From positions 15,001 to 79,000 of the forward strand of contig NZ_CP102280.1 in the NCBI RefSeq assembly GCF_025150085.1: a stretch of 64,000 nucleotides of DNA, read 5' to 3'. The notes under the pieces were generated by a model. The model was given only the letters and a program-made list of their open reading frames with translations. It had not been told where the DNA came from and did not search any database. Shown here piece by piece: positions 35,793 to 44,794 of the stretch. Position 1 is the first letter of the stretch. The number at the start of each line of letters is the position of its first letter. Source of the DNA: Dorea longicatena. Lineage in GTDB: Bacteria; Bacillota; Clostridia; Lachnospirales; Lachnospiraceae. The position numbers were made by a program, and so were the translations under genes.

Positions 35793-37163
35793 ATGGACAG
35801 AAAAGAAGGGCAGACACTATTTGAGGTAACACCGGAAATCAGCCATTTTGCAGAACTTTGCGAGAAGAACAATGCGATAGACAAAGAGCTGTATACGAAG
35901 TACGAAGTCAAACGGGGACTCCGTGACCTGAACGGAAAAGGTGTCCTTGCGGGACTTACGAATATTTCCGATGTATGTGCGAAGAAGATCGTGAACGGAG
36001 AGGAAGTGCCATGTGCAGGAAATCTTTACTATCGCGGCTACAATATCAAAGATCTGGTGCAGGGGTTTCTGAAAGATAAGCACTATGGATTTGAGGAAAT
36101 CGCCTATCTGCTGTTATTCGGTGAACTTCCGGATAAGACGCAGCTGCAGACATTTCATGAGACACTGGTGGAAAGACGGACATTGCCGCCGACATTTGTC
36201 CGTGATGTGATCATGAAAGCGCCAAGCCGTGACATGATGAACAGCCTGTCGAGATCAATCTTAAGCCTGTACACGTATGATCCTCATGCAGACGATACGT
36301 CGATTCCAAATGTACTGCGTCAGTGTCTGAATCTGATCAGTCAGTTCCCGATGCTGATGATCTATGGCTATCATGCATATAATTACCGTATGGGAGAAGA
36401 TCTCTTCATCTATGCACCGTCACCGGAATTATCAACAGCAGAGAATATACTGATGATGCTGCGTGAGAATAAGGAATATACGAAATTAGAGGCAAAGATC
36501 CTGGATATGGCACTTGTCCTTCATATGGATCACGGCGGCGGTAACAATTCTACATTTACAACGCATGTGGTAACATCATCCGGAACGGATACTTATTCGA
36601 CGATCGTGGCTGCTATGGCATCCTTAAAAGGACCAAAGCACGGGGGAGCAAATGTCAAAGTAACCCAGATGTTTGACGATATGATGGAAAAAGTCAGTGA
36701 CTGGGAAGATGATGATGAGGTACGCCGGTATCTGACCGATTTGTTGGATAAGAAGGCATTTGACCGGAAAGGACTGATCTACGGAATGGGGCATGCAATC
36801 TATTCCGTATCTGACCCGAGAGCCGATATTTTTAAGAAGTTCGTTAAGCAGCTTGCAAGAGAAAAGGGCTGTGAGAAGGAATATGCACTGTATGAAAAGG
36901 TAGAGCACATGGCACCGGAGGTCATCGCAGAAAAGCGTAAGATATACAAAGGTGTAAATGCGAATGTCGATTTCTACAGCGGACTTGTATATAGTATGCT
37001 GGATCTTCCACCGTCACTTTATACACCGATCTTTGCGGCAGCGCGTATCGTCGGATGGAGTGCACACCGTCTGGAAGAACTTAAGAATGTAGATAAGATC
37101 ATTCGTCCGGCGTACAAACCGCTGGCCGAATATAAAGAGTATGTCAGAATGGATGATAGATGA
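35793..37163 (+). CDS. Citrate / 2-methylcitrate synthase
   Basis: 456 aa. Start at ATG 35793 because AAAGGA (35779-35784) stands 8 nt before it; ATGs at 35784 and 35787 overlap or touch that site. Citrate synthase fold with catalytic His in LHMDHGGGNNSTFTTHVVTSSGTD, LKGPKHGGANVKV (second His), GLIYGMGHAIYSVSDPRA (catalytic-region His) and the Asp-containing VDFYSGLVYSMLDLP. The longer N-terminus (YEVKRGLRDLNGKGVLAGLTNISDV) fits the Clostridia type. It likely makes citrate for glutamate synthesis in an incomplete cycle; methylcitrate use cannot be excluded. Confidence 0.93.
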   Translation: MDRKEGQTLFEVTPEISHFAELCEKNNAIDKELYTKYEVKRGLRDLNGKGVLAGLTNISDVCAKKIVNGEEVPCAGNLYYRGYNIKDLVQGFLKDKHYGFEEIAYLLLFGELPDKTQLQTFHETLVERRTLPPTFVRDVIMKAPSRDMMNSLSRSILSLYTYDPHADDTSIPNVLRQCLNLISQFPMLMIYGYHAYNYRMGEDLFIYAPSPELSTAENILMMLRENKEYTKLEAKILDMALVLHMDHGGGNNSTFTTHVVTSSGTDTYSTIVAAMASLKGPKHGGANVKVTQMFDDMMEKVSDWEDDDEVRRYLTDLLDKKAFDRKGLIYGMGHAIYSVSDPRADIFKKFVKQLAREKGCEKEYALYEKVEHMAPEVIAEKRKIYKGVNANVDFYSGLVYSMLDLPPSLYTPIFAAARIVGWSAHRLEELKNVDKIIRPAYKPLAEYKEYVRMDDR

Positions 37164-38092
37164 TGAAGCATGAATTTTATTATACATCCAGAGATTCCGT
37201 GACAAAGATCCATGCGATCGAATGGCTTCCGGATAGAGAGATAAAAGGTGTCTTACAGATATGTCATGGAATGGTGGAGTATATTGACCGTTATGATGAA
37301 TTTGCCGAATTTATGTCGGAGCACGGATATTATGTAGTCGGACATGATCATCTGGGACATGGGAAATCCATACAGACAGAAGCTGATCTGGGATATTTTG
37401 ATGAACGGAAAGGGAATCAGTATGTGATCGGAGATATTTATCAGCTGCAGGAGATGACACGGAAAAAATATCCGGATGTGCCGTATTTTATGCTGGGGCA
37501 CAGTATGGGGTCATTCCTGTTGAGACAGTATCTGACGATGTATGCGGAAGGCCTTGCGGGAGTTGTCATTATGGGAACCGGTCATCAGGGAATGCTGACG
37601 CTTTGTGCGGGAAGGATGATCTGCAGGATCATCGCAGCGTTCAAAGGATGGAAATACAAAAGTACATTTGTGGATAGTCTGAGCTTTGGAGGTTTCAATA
37701 AGAAATTTGAACCTGGTGAGACATCGAAGGAATGGATCACATCCGATAAGAAAAAACGGGATGAATATGTGCGGGATCCGCTGTGTTCCTATACATTTAC
37801 ACTGGGAGCCTATTATCAGATGTTTACCGGTATGAAGGTTCTGGTACGGAAGGGAAGTATGAAACGGATTCCGAAGACGCTTCCGGTGCTCTTTACGGCA
37901 GGATCCGATGACCCGGTAGGGGCTTTCGGAAAGAATGTGATCAGAGTCTATGAGAAATATAAAGATGCCGGGATAAAAGATGTGTCGATCCATCTGTATA
38001 AGGGCGACCGTCATGAGATATTGAATGAAGTAGACCGTCAGAATGTGTATCAGGATATCCTGGCGTGGATCGAGGAAAAAAATCGCAGATAA
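37160..38092 (+). CDS. Alpha/beta hydrolase (monoacylglycerol-lipase-like)
   Basis: 310 aa. Starts at ATG 37160 or 37163, overlapping the citrate synthase stop, so coupled. Serine aminopeptidase S33 fold: QICHGMVEYIDRYDEFAEFMSEHGYYVVGHDHLGHGKS (about 32-70), nucleophile elbow GHSMGS (about 113-118), acid region TAGSDDPVG (about 253), and His in GDRHEIL (about 290). Residues 140-230 form a lid. Probably a cytosolic esterase or lysophospholipase; no signal peptide. Confidence 0.88.
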   Translation: MMKHEFYYTSRDSVTKIHAIEWLPDREIKGVLQICHGMVEYIDRYDEFAEFMSEHGYYVVGHDHLGHGKSIQTEADLGYFDERKGNQYVIGDIYQLQEMTRKKYPDVPYFMLGHSMGSFLLRQYLTMYAEGLAGVVIMGTGHQGMLTLCAGRMICRIIAAFKGWKYKSTFVDSLSFGGFNKKFEPGETSKEWITSDKKKRDEYVRDPLCSYTFTLGAYYQMFTGMKVLVRKGSMKRIPKTLPVLFTAGSDDPVGAFGKNVIRVYEKYKDAGIKDVSIHLYKGDRHEILNEVDRQNVYQDILAWIEEKNRR

Positions 38093-38120
38093 AACTGTTA
38101 AATGAATAAAATGTGGAAGA

Positions 38121-38176
38121 AAAATCCGCACAAATTGAGGAAATGTTAAGATTTTCAGTGTCTGTGCGGATTTTTT
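38121..38176 (+). terminator. Terminator after the hydrolase gene
   Basis: AAAATCCGCACA (38121-38132) pairs with TGTGCGGATTTT (38163-38174) around a 30-nt loop, then TTATAC. A long-loop but 12-bp perfect stem. Confidence 0.8.
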
Positions 38177-38186
38177 ATACCAAAGT

Positions 38187-38318
38187 ATGCAAGATATGAA
38201 ATCTGAAATTCCAATTTACCTCCAGCTCCGCAACCAGATCGTAAAGGGTATTGGAAAAGGAGAATTTGAAGAAGGCGAACTTCTTCCAACCGTCCGACAG
38301 ATGGCAGCAGTTTTAAGA
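38187..38318 (+). pseudogene. GntR (YtrA-type) regulator, N-terminal remnant
   Basis: Encodes IPIYLQLRNQIVKGIGKG then EFEEGELLPTVRQMAA, the first half of a GntR winged helix. Homology stops at about 38315, just before the recognition helix. The frame runs on to 38405 with unrelated residues. The DNA-binding domain is incomplete, so it is inactive. Confidence 0.8.
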
Positions 38319-38607
38319 TCACATCCGGTTACACCAATACGGAGAAAAAGAGGATATAAAATCCGTAAAATTATTAAAAAATGGGCTTCCGAAGGAACAT
38401 TTTAGTAAAACCAATGGTTCGGCTGATGAAAAACAGTTGCTTGGAAAATTTGACGGAGCAGAATCGGGAAAATGCCGGATGTATGTGTGGCTGGAACAAT
38501 CAGAAGTCATACAGATTAAGACAAAGAAATATACGGTATTCATGAATAATAAGGATAAAGACCAGACGACTGCCTGGTATGAACAATTAAAAAAAGCGGA
38601 GCCATAA
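38317..38607 (+). pseudogene. C-terminal remnant of a second protein, joined to gntR out of frame
   Basis: In another frame from 38317: DHIRLHQYGEKEDIKSVKLL, then AESGKCRMYVWLEQSEVIQIKTKKYTVFMNN and DQTTAWYEQLKKAEP before a stop. Alternating beta pattern ending in a helix, like a bacterial PH-domain C-terminus. YtrA-type gntR genes are often followed by small membrane proteins with such ends. A deletion joining the two genes at about 38316 explains both frames. Confidence 0.55.
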
Positions 38608-38638
38608 AAGCATCCGCAGAAATTACCGGTAAAATGGA

Positions 38639-38704
38639 CCGCCAGAAGTGACCTTCTGGTGGCCTTTACTTTATGAGGGGGGCGATAGTTGTTATCCAAC
38701 TATC
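38639..38704 (+). ncRNA. Two-hairpin element, copy 1 (candidate structured RNA)
   Basis: Hairpin 1: CCGCCAGAAG/CTTCTGGTGG (10 bp, one G-U, loop TGAC). Linker contains TTACTTTATGAGGGGGG. Hairpin 2: GATAGTTG (38684-38691)/CAACTATC (38697-38704) followed by TTTTTC. The linker and hairpin 2 are nearly identical to copy 2 at 39312, while hairpin 1 differs in sequence but keeps its pairing. Confidence 0.6.
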
Positions 38705-38875
38705 TTTTTCTATTATAATCAAAAAATGTGTACAAAGTATGTTCATTTTATAAAAATGTGATATTTGTTGTTAAAACCACATTTTAGAACGAAAAAAGTA
38801 TTATAGTAAGAGACAAGGGAAAAATGTTATTGAGGAATACAATAACAAATAGGATAAAAGAAAGGACTAATAGAT

Positions 38876-39205
38876 ATGAGTATGATCAAAAATATCAGTA
38901 AAGCAGAAGTATTAGTATTAAAAGATCAGGTAGCTTACCAGGAAGGACAGGTAGTCAGCAAAACACTGGCGCAGAACGATGCATTAAGTGTTACATTATT
39001 CTCTTTTGACAAAGGAGAAGAGATCAGTACACATGAATCAGGCGGGGATGCATTTGTAACCTGTCTTGACGGAGTAGGTGAGATTACGATCAATGGCGAA
39101 AAATATGAGTTACATGAAGGGGAATCAATTATTATGCCGGCAAAGCATCCGCATGCAGTGCACGGAAAAGAGCAGTTTAAGATGTTGCTTGTCGTTGTAT
39201 TTTAA
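38876..39205 (+). CDS. Small cupin-domain protein
   Basis: 109 aa; AAAGGAC about 8 nt before the ATG, and a TATTATAGT -10 about 70 nt upstream. Single cupin_2 barrel: LFSFDKGEEISTHESGGDAFVTCLDGVGEITINGEKYELHEGESIIMPAKHPHAVHG. The metal-type residues H (STHES), E/D (GGDA) and H (HPHAVH) are partly kept. Such proteins are often small isomerases or sensors; no specific role can be read. Single-gene transcript with its own promoter and terminator, placed between the two copies of the two-hairpin element. Confidence 0.85.
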   Translation: MSMIKNISKAEVLVLKDQVAYQEGQVVSKTLAQNDALSVTLFSFDKGEEISTHESGGDAFVTCLDGVGEITINGEKYELHEGESIIMPAKHPHAVHGKEQFKMLLVVVF

Positions 39206-39241
39206 CAAGAATATGTTGTGATCTGTTTTATTAAAAAAGCG

Positions 39242-39278
39242 CAACAAAAAACTCTCCGGAACGGAGAGTTTTTTGTTG
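39242..39278. terminator. Bidirectional terminator after cupin gene
   Basis: Perfect 17-bp stem CAACAAAAAACTCTCCG/CGGAGAGTTTTTTGTTG with a GAA loop. The A-tract and T-tract lie inside the stem ends. Confidence 0.93.
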
Positions 39279-39311
39279 TTGTTATAATTACTAAAGGAAT
39301 GAGAGTAAAGT

Positions 39312-39379
39312 GTACACCGAAGAGTGATTTCGGTGTGTTACTTTATGAGGGGGGTGATAGTTGTTGTTCATCAACTATC
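39312..39379 (+). ncRNA. Two-hairpin element, copy 2 (candidate structured RNA)
   Basis: Hairpin 1: ACACCGAA (39314-39321)/TTCGGTGT (39329-39336) with a 7-nt loop. Linker TTACTTTATGAGGGGGG (39338-39354), then T in place of C. Hairpin 2: GATAGTTG (39356-39363)/CAACTATC (39372-39379) with a longer loop than copy 1. No T-run follows, so this copy is not a simple terminator. Confidence 0.6.
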
Positions 39380-39478
39380 TGACATTTAGTATAAATGGAA
39401 AATATGTCTAAAATATGTTAAAAGCATAAAAGAATTCGAAAAAATCTTAAGTAAAAATGAAGCATATAAAAACAGAAT

Positions 39479-39838
39479 CTAAACAGAAACAAGATCAGAG
39501 GCAGAAATGGCAGTTTTTCGTAAATGAGCAGTTATTATATCAAAAAATTCACTGGATGTCGGCTTAAGATGCAGTGGACGCAAAGCAATCTTTTCGAGGA
39601 GGGATTTATTGCCATGCTCCCAACAGACCTTTATAACGGTGCGGATATTCCGTTCAACGCTATAGCTGGTAGTATTATAATGACGTGCAATGTCTGGATA
39701 AAGATACTTACTGACGAAAAGGAGGTAATTTTCATCAGACAGACAAAGGCGTGTCCCATAAATTAAATATGCATATCCCCGATAAGTAGCGCCAATGCCA
39801 AGAGACCGGATAAGATATTCTATTTCTGGTTCATGCAT
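39479..39838 (-). CDS. Stand-alone Spo0A C-terminal-domain protein
   Basis: 119 aa. It matches the Spo0A DNA-binding domain along its length: IEYLIRSLGIGATYRGYAYLIYG (Spo0A: IIHEIGVPAHIKGYQYLR), KYLYPDIARHYNTTSYSVERNIRTVIKVCWEHGN (recognition helix region), and LKPTSSEFFDIITAHLRK. No receiver domain, so it cannot be phosphorylated like Spo0A. The ribosome-binding site is weak (AGAAAGAAGATG). It could compete at Spo0A boxes or regulate its own set. Oriented toward the two-hairpin element; its upstream gap to 40124 holds AT-rich sequence and the divergent promoter of the next response regulator. Confidence 0.82.
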   Translation of the reverse strand: MHEPEIEYLIRSLGIGATYRGYAYLIYGTRLCLSDENYLLFVSKYLYPDIARHYNTTSYSVERNIRTVIKVCWEHGNKSLLEKIALRPLHLKPTSSEFFDIITAHLRKTAISASDLVSV

Positions 39839-40124
39839 AATACTTTCATCTTCTTTCTAAGTTAATTTTTAATATTTAAAATGTAACAGTTAAAAAAGAA
39901 ATGTTTGCAGTATGAAAAAATATTAAAAAGATATCCATATCTATTATATAAAAAATCTGCTTAAGAAAAATATAGTTTATTATTTTTTGACGAAATATTA
40001 ACACTCTGCATATCTCTGATAAAGTGGGCGGAAAGGAATAATTTCATAATATCTTAAGAAATTACAGAAACAGTACTTAAAAATTGGCTGGTATTCTTGT
40101 ATATTATAAGGGAGGTGATGAATT

Positions 40125-40820
40125 ATGTACAACATACTGGTATGTGATGATGATAAAGAAATCGTAGAGGCGATAGAAATCTATTTGTCGCAGGAAGGAT
40201 ATAAAGTATTAAAAGCTTACGACGGTGAGGAAGCATTGAAGCTTTTGGATAAGCATAAAGTGGATCTTCTGATCATTGATGTGATGATGCCAAGATTGGA
40301 TGGAATCCGCGCAACGTTAAAAATCCGGGAAAAACAGAATATGCCGATCATTATTCTGTCTGCAAAGTCAGAGGATGCCGATAAGATCCTCGGACTGAAT
40401 GTAGGAGCCGATGATTATATGACCAAGCCATTTAATCCACTGGAACTGACTGCAAGGGTAAAATCACAGCTTCGCAGATATACACAGCTTGGAAGTACAG
40501 TGGAAAAAGAGAATCAGGCAGTTTATACCGTGGGAGGACTTATGATCGATGACGATCAGAAAGAAATTACGGTTGACGGAGAGCCGGTGAAACTGACACC
40601 GATCGAATACAACATTTTATTGTTACTGGTAAAAAATCAGGGGAAAGTATTTTCTATTGACCAGATATACGAAAGTATCTGGAATGAAGATGCTATCGGA
40701 GTAGATAATACGGTAGCTGTACATATCCGTCATATCAGAGAGAAGATCGAGATTAATCCAAAGGAACCAAGGTATCTGAAGGTGGTCTGGGGTGTCGGAT
40801 ATAAGATAGAAAAGCTTTAG
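40125..40820 (+). CDS. OmpR-family response regulator
   Basis: 231 aa; GGGAGGTGATG 5-6 nt before the ATG. Receiver domain with acidic pocket D8-D10, phosphoacceptor D52 (LLIIDVMMP), and the conserved Lys in YMTKPFNP. The C-terminal winged helix runs from about 130 (VKLTPIEYNILLLLVKNQGKVFSIDQIYESIWNED; VAVHIRHIREKIE; VVWGVGYKIE). Twelve nt before its kinase gene. VanR/YycF-like by sequence style; target genes unknown. Confidence 0.94.
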   Translation: MYNILVCDDDKEIVEAIEIYLSQEGYKVLKAYDGEEALKLLDKHKVDLLIIDVMMPRLDGIRATLKIREKQNMPIIILSAKSEDADKILGLNVGADDYMTKPFNPLELTARVKSQLRRYTQLGSTVEKENQAVYTVGGLMIDDDQKEITVDGEPVKLTPIEYNILLLLVKNQGKVFSIDQIYESIWNEDAIGVDNTVAVHIRHIREKIEINPKEPRYLKVVWGVGYKIEKL

Positions 40821-40832
40821 GAAGGGGTATAT

Positions 40833-43439
40833 ATGAAGAAATGGTACCGAATGCCCAAAGCAAAATTGTTTTTGATAGTGGGGGCACACGTACTGGCCGT
40901 TATCGGAGTATTATGTTTACTGTGGGTAACACGTTATCCGATACTGACACAGGAACTGTTCACTGTGGATGCGGCGAAGAGTTATGAAGAAAGCAATGCA
41001 TTTGCCGATTCCGTGGCGAATGCAAATTATAATATACTGGATGAGATCCGGTATCAGACCTTATATGATACAGATGGCAAATATGATCCGGATAAGATCG
41101 TAGATGTGGCAAAATACGAAGATACCGGTGAGATAACAGGAAAAGATGAAACAGGCCTGTCGTTCCGTCTGGGAGATCTGTATTCCTGGGGAAAATTAAT
41201 CTCGGAATCGATGACGGATTATGATGCGGCCAGGAGCAAATTAGATAAACAGGACGGTATTATCGTATGTAAACGTTCAGACGGAACTTATCATTATTTC
41301 CATTACAAAGATTTTAAACAGATGATCGATTACGGAGAGCTGTCATTTGTAATTACCGGAGACAGTTCTGCGGATGATATTTTGACAGAACTAAAGCAGG
41401 GAGAGTATCAGGAGAGCAACAGTGGGGAATCCAGATTCCGGGGACTTCAGGATATCGATGGAAAGATTGCCTATATCAATTGCTGGAATTATGATGGTGA
41501 AAGAGTTGTCGGGGATTATAAGACGGTAAATGGAGAGACGGTACTTCAGCTTGTGAACAATTCAAAAGAATGGAATGGCAAGCTGAATGAAGCGTACAGA
41601 ATGATAAATAATTCAGCCGAAACGATCTATTCTGACGTTGATAATTATGCGGTAGCTCAGAATCAGTATCAGGAAGGCAATACGAACATAACGTATCTGT
41701 ATGTTAATCTGGACAACAAGACGGTCATTACGAATAAGAAAAAATATCAGAACTTTGACAATTACAAAGAGAACCTGAAAAAAATGAAAAAATCAGGAAA
41801 ATATGTAATCGTAAGACCAAAGCTTGCAGATTATGAAAGCAATATTGAAAAAGCCGGTAAAGGGGATTCGATGGCACAGAAGTGGCAGGAGACAGTGGCC
41901 GGTTATGTCGATGCGTCAGATTATATATATGCCTCTGTTGTAGATACGGATTATCCTGTAAAAGATAATTTTTATGAACAGGATGAGATCTTTACAAGGT
42001 ACGGGGCCGGAGCCAAAGTGGCCGGAATACTGGGAATGGCGGCTGTAGCGGCATATCTTGTCATTCTTGTATTTCTTACAATCGGAGCCGGAAAAGTTAA
42101 AGAAGACGAAGAAGTGTATCTTATGAAATTTGATCACATTAAGACAGAACTGGCAGCTGCAAGTGTGCTGTTACTCTGGGCGGTGGTTGCGCTGGTAGGA
42201 GTAAAGGCCGGGGCATTTACATGGCAGAATGCAAGTGGAGAGACGATCTATATGGAGAATGTGGAGTCGTATCTGCCGGGAATAGTGGTTGGAAGTGTGG
42301 AGGCATTGTATACCTGCGCAATGTTTCTTTTCGGATATTTGAGTCTGGTGAGAAGAATCAAGGCGGGAACAGTATGGAAGAACAGTGTGCTCAGATGGCT
42401 TTTGATCTTCGTAAAAGAAATGTTCCAGAATATCCGTCATCTGTGGAAATCTATTATGGGATTTGCAATCTTCTTCATGATCCACTGGCTTACGTACGTA
42501 TTTGGATCAGCGGGAAGTAGTATCTGGATCAGCAACCGGTTATGGGCGGTCATTCTGTTGATCATAGATGTTGCAGCATTTATCTGGATGGTACAGAAAG
42601 CGAAAGGAACCGGAAAGATCAAGACCGGGATCGAGAAGATCGCCGGCGGGGAAGTGGATTATCAGATCCCGGTAAATGGATTGCTGGCAGAGCATAAAGA
42701 AATTGCAGAAAAGGTGAATTCCATCGGCGAAGGTCTGGAAGCGGCGCTCGCAAAGAGCATGAAAAGTGAACGCCTGAAGACAGATCTTATCACGAATGTA
42801 TCGCATGATATTAAGACGCCGCTTACATCTATCATTAATTATGTGGAATTGTTAAAGCAGGAGGACCTTAAGGATCCGAAGATCCAACGCTACATTGAAG
42901 TGCTGGAACAGAAATCACAGCGGCTTAAGACACTGACGGAAGATGTGGTGGAAGCTTCAAAAGTAAGCTCCGGCAATATCACACTGGAGTTCATGAATCT
43001 GAATCTGGTAGAAATGATCCAGCAGACGAGCGGAGAGTTTGAAGAAAAATTCAAGGCGCGTGATCTGGAGGAAGTGATGAACCTTCCGAATGAGGAGGTT
43101 GTAATCCGCGCAGACGGAAGACGGTTGTGGAGAGTGCTGTCTAATATATACAACAATGCGGCAAAATACGCAATGCAAGGAACAAGAGTCTATGCTGATC
43201 TTGAAAAGAAAGATGGTATGGCATATTTCAGCCTTAAGAATGTATCCGAGCAGCCGCTAAATATCTCAGCTGACGAACTGACGGAACGTTTCATACGCGG
43301 AGATGTATCAAGAAGTACGGAAGGCAGCGGACTTGGACTGTCTATCGCACAGTCGCTGACAGAAATGCAGGGCGGGACATTTGAATTGTATCTGGATGGA
43401 GATTTGTTTAAAGTAACGATAAAATTCCCGATTTCATAG
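40833..43439 (+). CDS. Sensor histidine kinase with very large extracytoplasmic domain
   Basis: 868 aa; GGAAGGGG upstream. TM1 about 12-34, then an outside domain of about 350 residues (mixed alpha/beta, family not recognised), TM2 about 390-412, and further TMs near 432-452, 480-500, 535-555 and 565-583. A HAMP-like linker follows (KIAGGEVDYQIPVNGL). HisKA motif NVSH658DIKTPLTS; HATPase N-box NIYNNAAKYA and G-box GSGLGLSIAQS. The multi-TM block between sensor and kinase is unusual. Cognate regulator is the gene just before it. Signal unknown; downstream exported protein is a possible partner. Confidence 0.92.
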   Translation: MKKWYRMPKAKLFLIVGAHVLAVIGVLCLLWVTRYPILTQELFTVDAAKSYEESNAFADSVANANYNILDEIRYQTLYDTDGKYDPDKIVDVAKYEDTGEITGKDETGLSFRLGDLYSWGKLISESMTDYDAARSKLDKQDGIIVCKRSDGTYHYFHYKDFKQMIDYGELSFVITGDSSADDILTELKQGEYQESNSGESRFRGLQDIDGKIAYINCWNYDGERVVGDYKTVNGETVLQLVNNSKEWNGKLNEAYRMINNSAETIYSDVDNYAVAQNQYQEGNTNITYLYVNLDNKTVITNKKKYQNFDNYKENLKKMKKSGKYVIVRPKLADYESNIEKAGKGDSMAQKWQETVAGYVDASDYIYASVVDTDYPVKDNFYEQDEIFTRYGAGAKVAGILGMAAVAAYLVILVFLTIGAGKVKEDEEVYLMKFDHIKTELAAASVLLLWAVVALVGVKAGAFTWQNASGETIYMENVESYLPGIVVGSVEALYTCAMFLFGYLSLVRRIKAGTVWKNSVLRWLLIFVKEMFQNIRHLWKSIMGFAIFFMIHWLTYVFGSAGSSIWISNRLWAVILLIIDVAAFIWMVQKAKGTGKIKTGIEKIAGGEVDYQIPVNGLLAEHKEIAEKVNSIGEGLEAALAKSMKSERLKTDLITNVSHDIKTPLTSIINYVELLKQEDLKDPKIQRYIEVLEQKSQRLKTLTEDVVEASKVSSGNITLEFMNLNLVEMIQQTSGEFEEKFKARDLEEVMNLPNEEVVIRADGRRLWRVLSNIYNNAAKYAMQGTRVYADLEKKDGMAYFSLKNVSEQPLNISADELTERFIRGDVSRSTEGSGLGLSIAQSLTEMQGGTFELYLDGDLFKVTIKFPIS

Positions 43440-43443
43440 TCTG

Positions 43444-43472
43444 GGCCGGAGGATTTTTTAAAATCCTCCGGC
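43444..43472. terminator. Palindrome after the kinase gene
   Basis: GCCGGAGGATTTT (43445-43457) and AAAATCCTCCGGC (43460-43472) form a 13-bp inverted repeat with almost no loop. No T-run. Sequence style matches the GGGACGGGG terminator group. Confidence 0.6.
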
Positions 43473-43582
43473 TCAAACTGTATTTACCGTTGTCCCTTTT
43501 TCGCAAATCCTACGGAACCATTAATAAAATTGCCATTTACGCTACTTGCGCTCCTGTCTAAAAAACAGTAGAATATAATATT

Positions 43583-44794
43583 ATGAATGAATTAAGCAAA
43601 TTATTACAGGAAAATTTAAATATAGAATTTATATCAGCAACGCTGAGTAACCCGAAGAATAAAGACAGTGTACAAAAAGTGAAAGTAAGACCGATCCTGA
43701 AAAAAGATGTCCTTTATTTTCAGCTCGAGTCATTCCGGAATAATCAGGCGTTTCACGAGAATGTGGAGGAGAAAAAAGCTTGTGAAATACTTCTTAAGTA
43801 TATGGAAAATATGCGCCAGATGCAGATGGAGACACAAAGAGCAGCTTATACAATTCTTGTAAGCAAAAAGGGAAAAGTAACAATAAAAAGCAAGATGAAA
43901 AAAGGCGAAAAGAAGCAGATCAATATGAGCCACGACCGCAAGAAGAAGTATGTACTGGAAGAGGGAGTCCCGGTACCATTTCTTCAGGATCTTGGTGTTA
44001 TGACACAGGATGGAAAGATCGTGCATGCGAAATTCGACAAATTCCGGCAGATCAACCGGTTCCTGGAATTTATCGAGGATATATTGCCGGAGCTTGATAA
44101 GGGAAGAGAACTTACAATCCTGGATTTTGGCTGTGGTAAATCTTATCTCACATTTGCCATGTATTATTATCTGCATGAATTGAAAGAATATGACATAAGA
44201 ATCATAGGACTGGATCTGAAGAAAGATGTGATCCGTCATTGTAATGAATTAAGTGAAAAATATGGCTATGAAAAGCTGAGATTTCTGGAGGGTGACATTG
44301 CGGATTATACCGGTGTCAATAAGGTAGATATGGTGGTAACCCTGCATGCCTGCGATACCGCAACCGATTATGCGTTGGCAAAAGCCGTGGGATGGGATGC
44401 GAAAGTGATCTTATCGGTACCATGCTGCCAGCATGAACTGAACCGTCAGATAAAAAATGAGATATTAGAACCAATATTAAAATACGGGCTTCTGAAAGAA
44501 CGTATGGCAGCACTTATCACAGATGGCTTAAGAGCACAGTATCTGGAGCGTGAGGGGTATGAAGCGCAGATACTGGAATTTATAGATATGGAGCATACAC
44601 CAAAGAATATCCTGATACGTGCAGTAAAGAAGCGGCATGCCAAAGAAGACAATAATATAGAGGCTTCCATCAAGAGATGTGAAGCAGCACTCCGGGTATC
44701 ACCGGCACTGGGACGTCTGTTGGACGGGTTCGCCACGGAGTTCGCAAATTCAGAGAAAGATCATCCGGAGAAAGAGGATAAAGAGGGAGTATAA
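43583..44794 (+). CDS. Class I SAM-dependent methyltransferase
   Basis: 403 aa. N-terminal part (1-160) is basic and may bind RNA (KGKVTIKSKMKKGEKKQINMSHDRKKKY). SAM motif I LTILDFGCGKSYLTFAMYYYL at about 177-197, motif II IIGLDLKKDVIRHCN, then GDIADYTG, DMVVTLHACDTATDYALAKAV and SVPCCQHEL, the C-C-x-H pattern of the methyltransferase branch found in GSTCD/METTL25-like proteins. Substrate unknown, RNA or protein. Its stop touches the next ATG, so the two form an operon. Confidence 0.85.
   Translation: MNELSKLLQENLNIEFISATLSNPKNKDSVQKVKVRPILKKDVLYFQLESFRNNQAFHENVEEKKACEILLKYMENMRQMQMETQRAAYTILVSKKGKVTIKSKMKKGEKKQINMSHDRKKKYVLEEGVPVPFLQDLGVMTQDGKIVHAKFDKFRQINRFLEFIEDILPELDKGRELTILDFGCGKSYLTFAMYYYLHELKEYDIRIIGLDLKKDVIRHCNELSEKYGYEKLRFLEGDIADYTGVNKVDMVVTLHACDTATDYALAKAVGWDAKVILSVPCCQHELNRQIKNEILEPILKYGLLKERMAALITDGLRAQYLEREGYEAQILEFIDMEHTPKNILIRAVKKRHAKEDNNIEASIKRCEAALRVSPALGRLLDGFATEFANSEKDHPEKEDKEGV

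Noticed and set aside
38684..38710. Hairpin 2 of the two-hairpin element as a plain terminator
   Set aside because: Copy 1 has a T-run but copy 2, with the same hairpin, has none; the conserved linker is also unexplained by termination.
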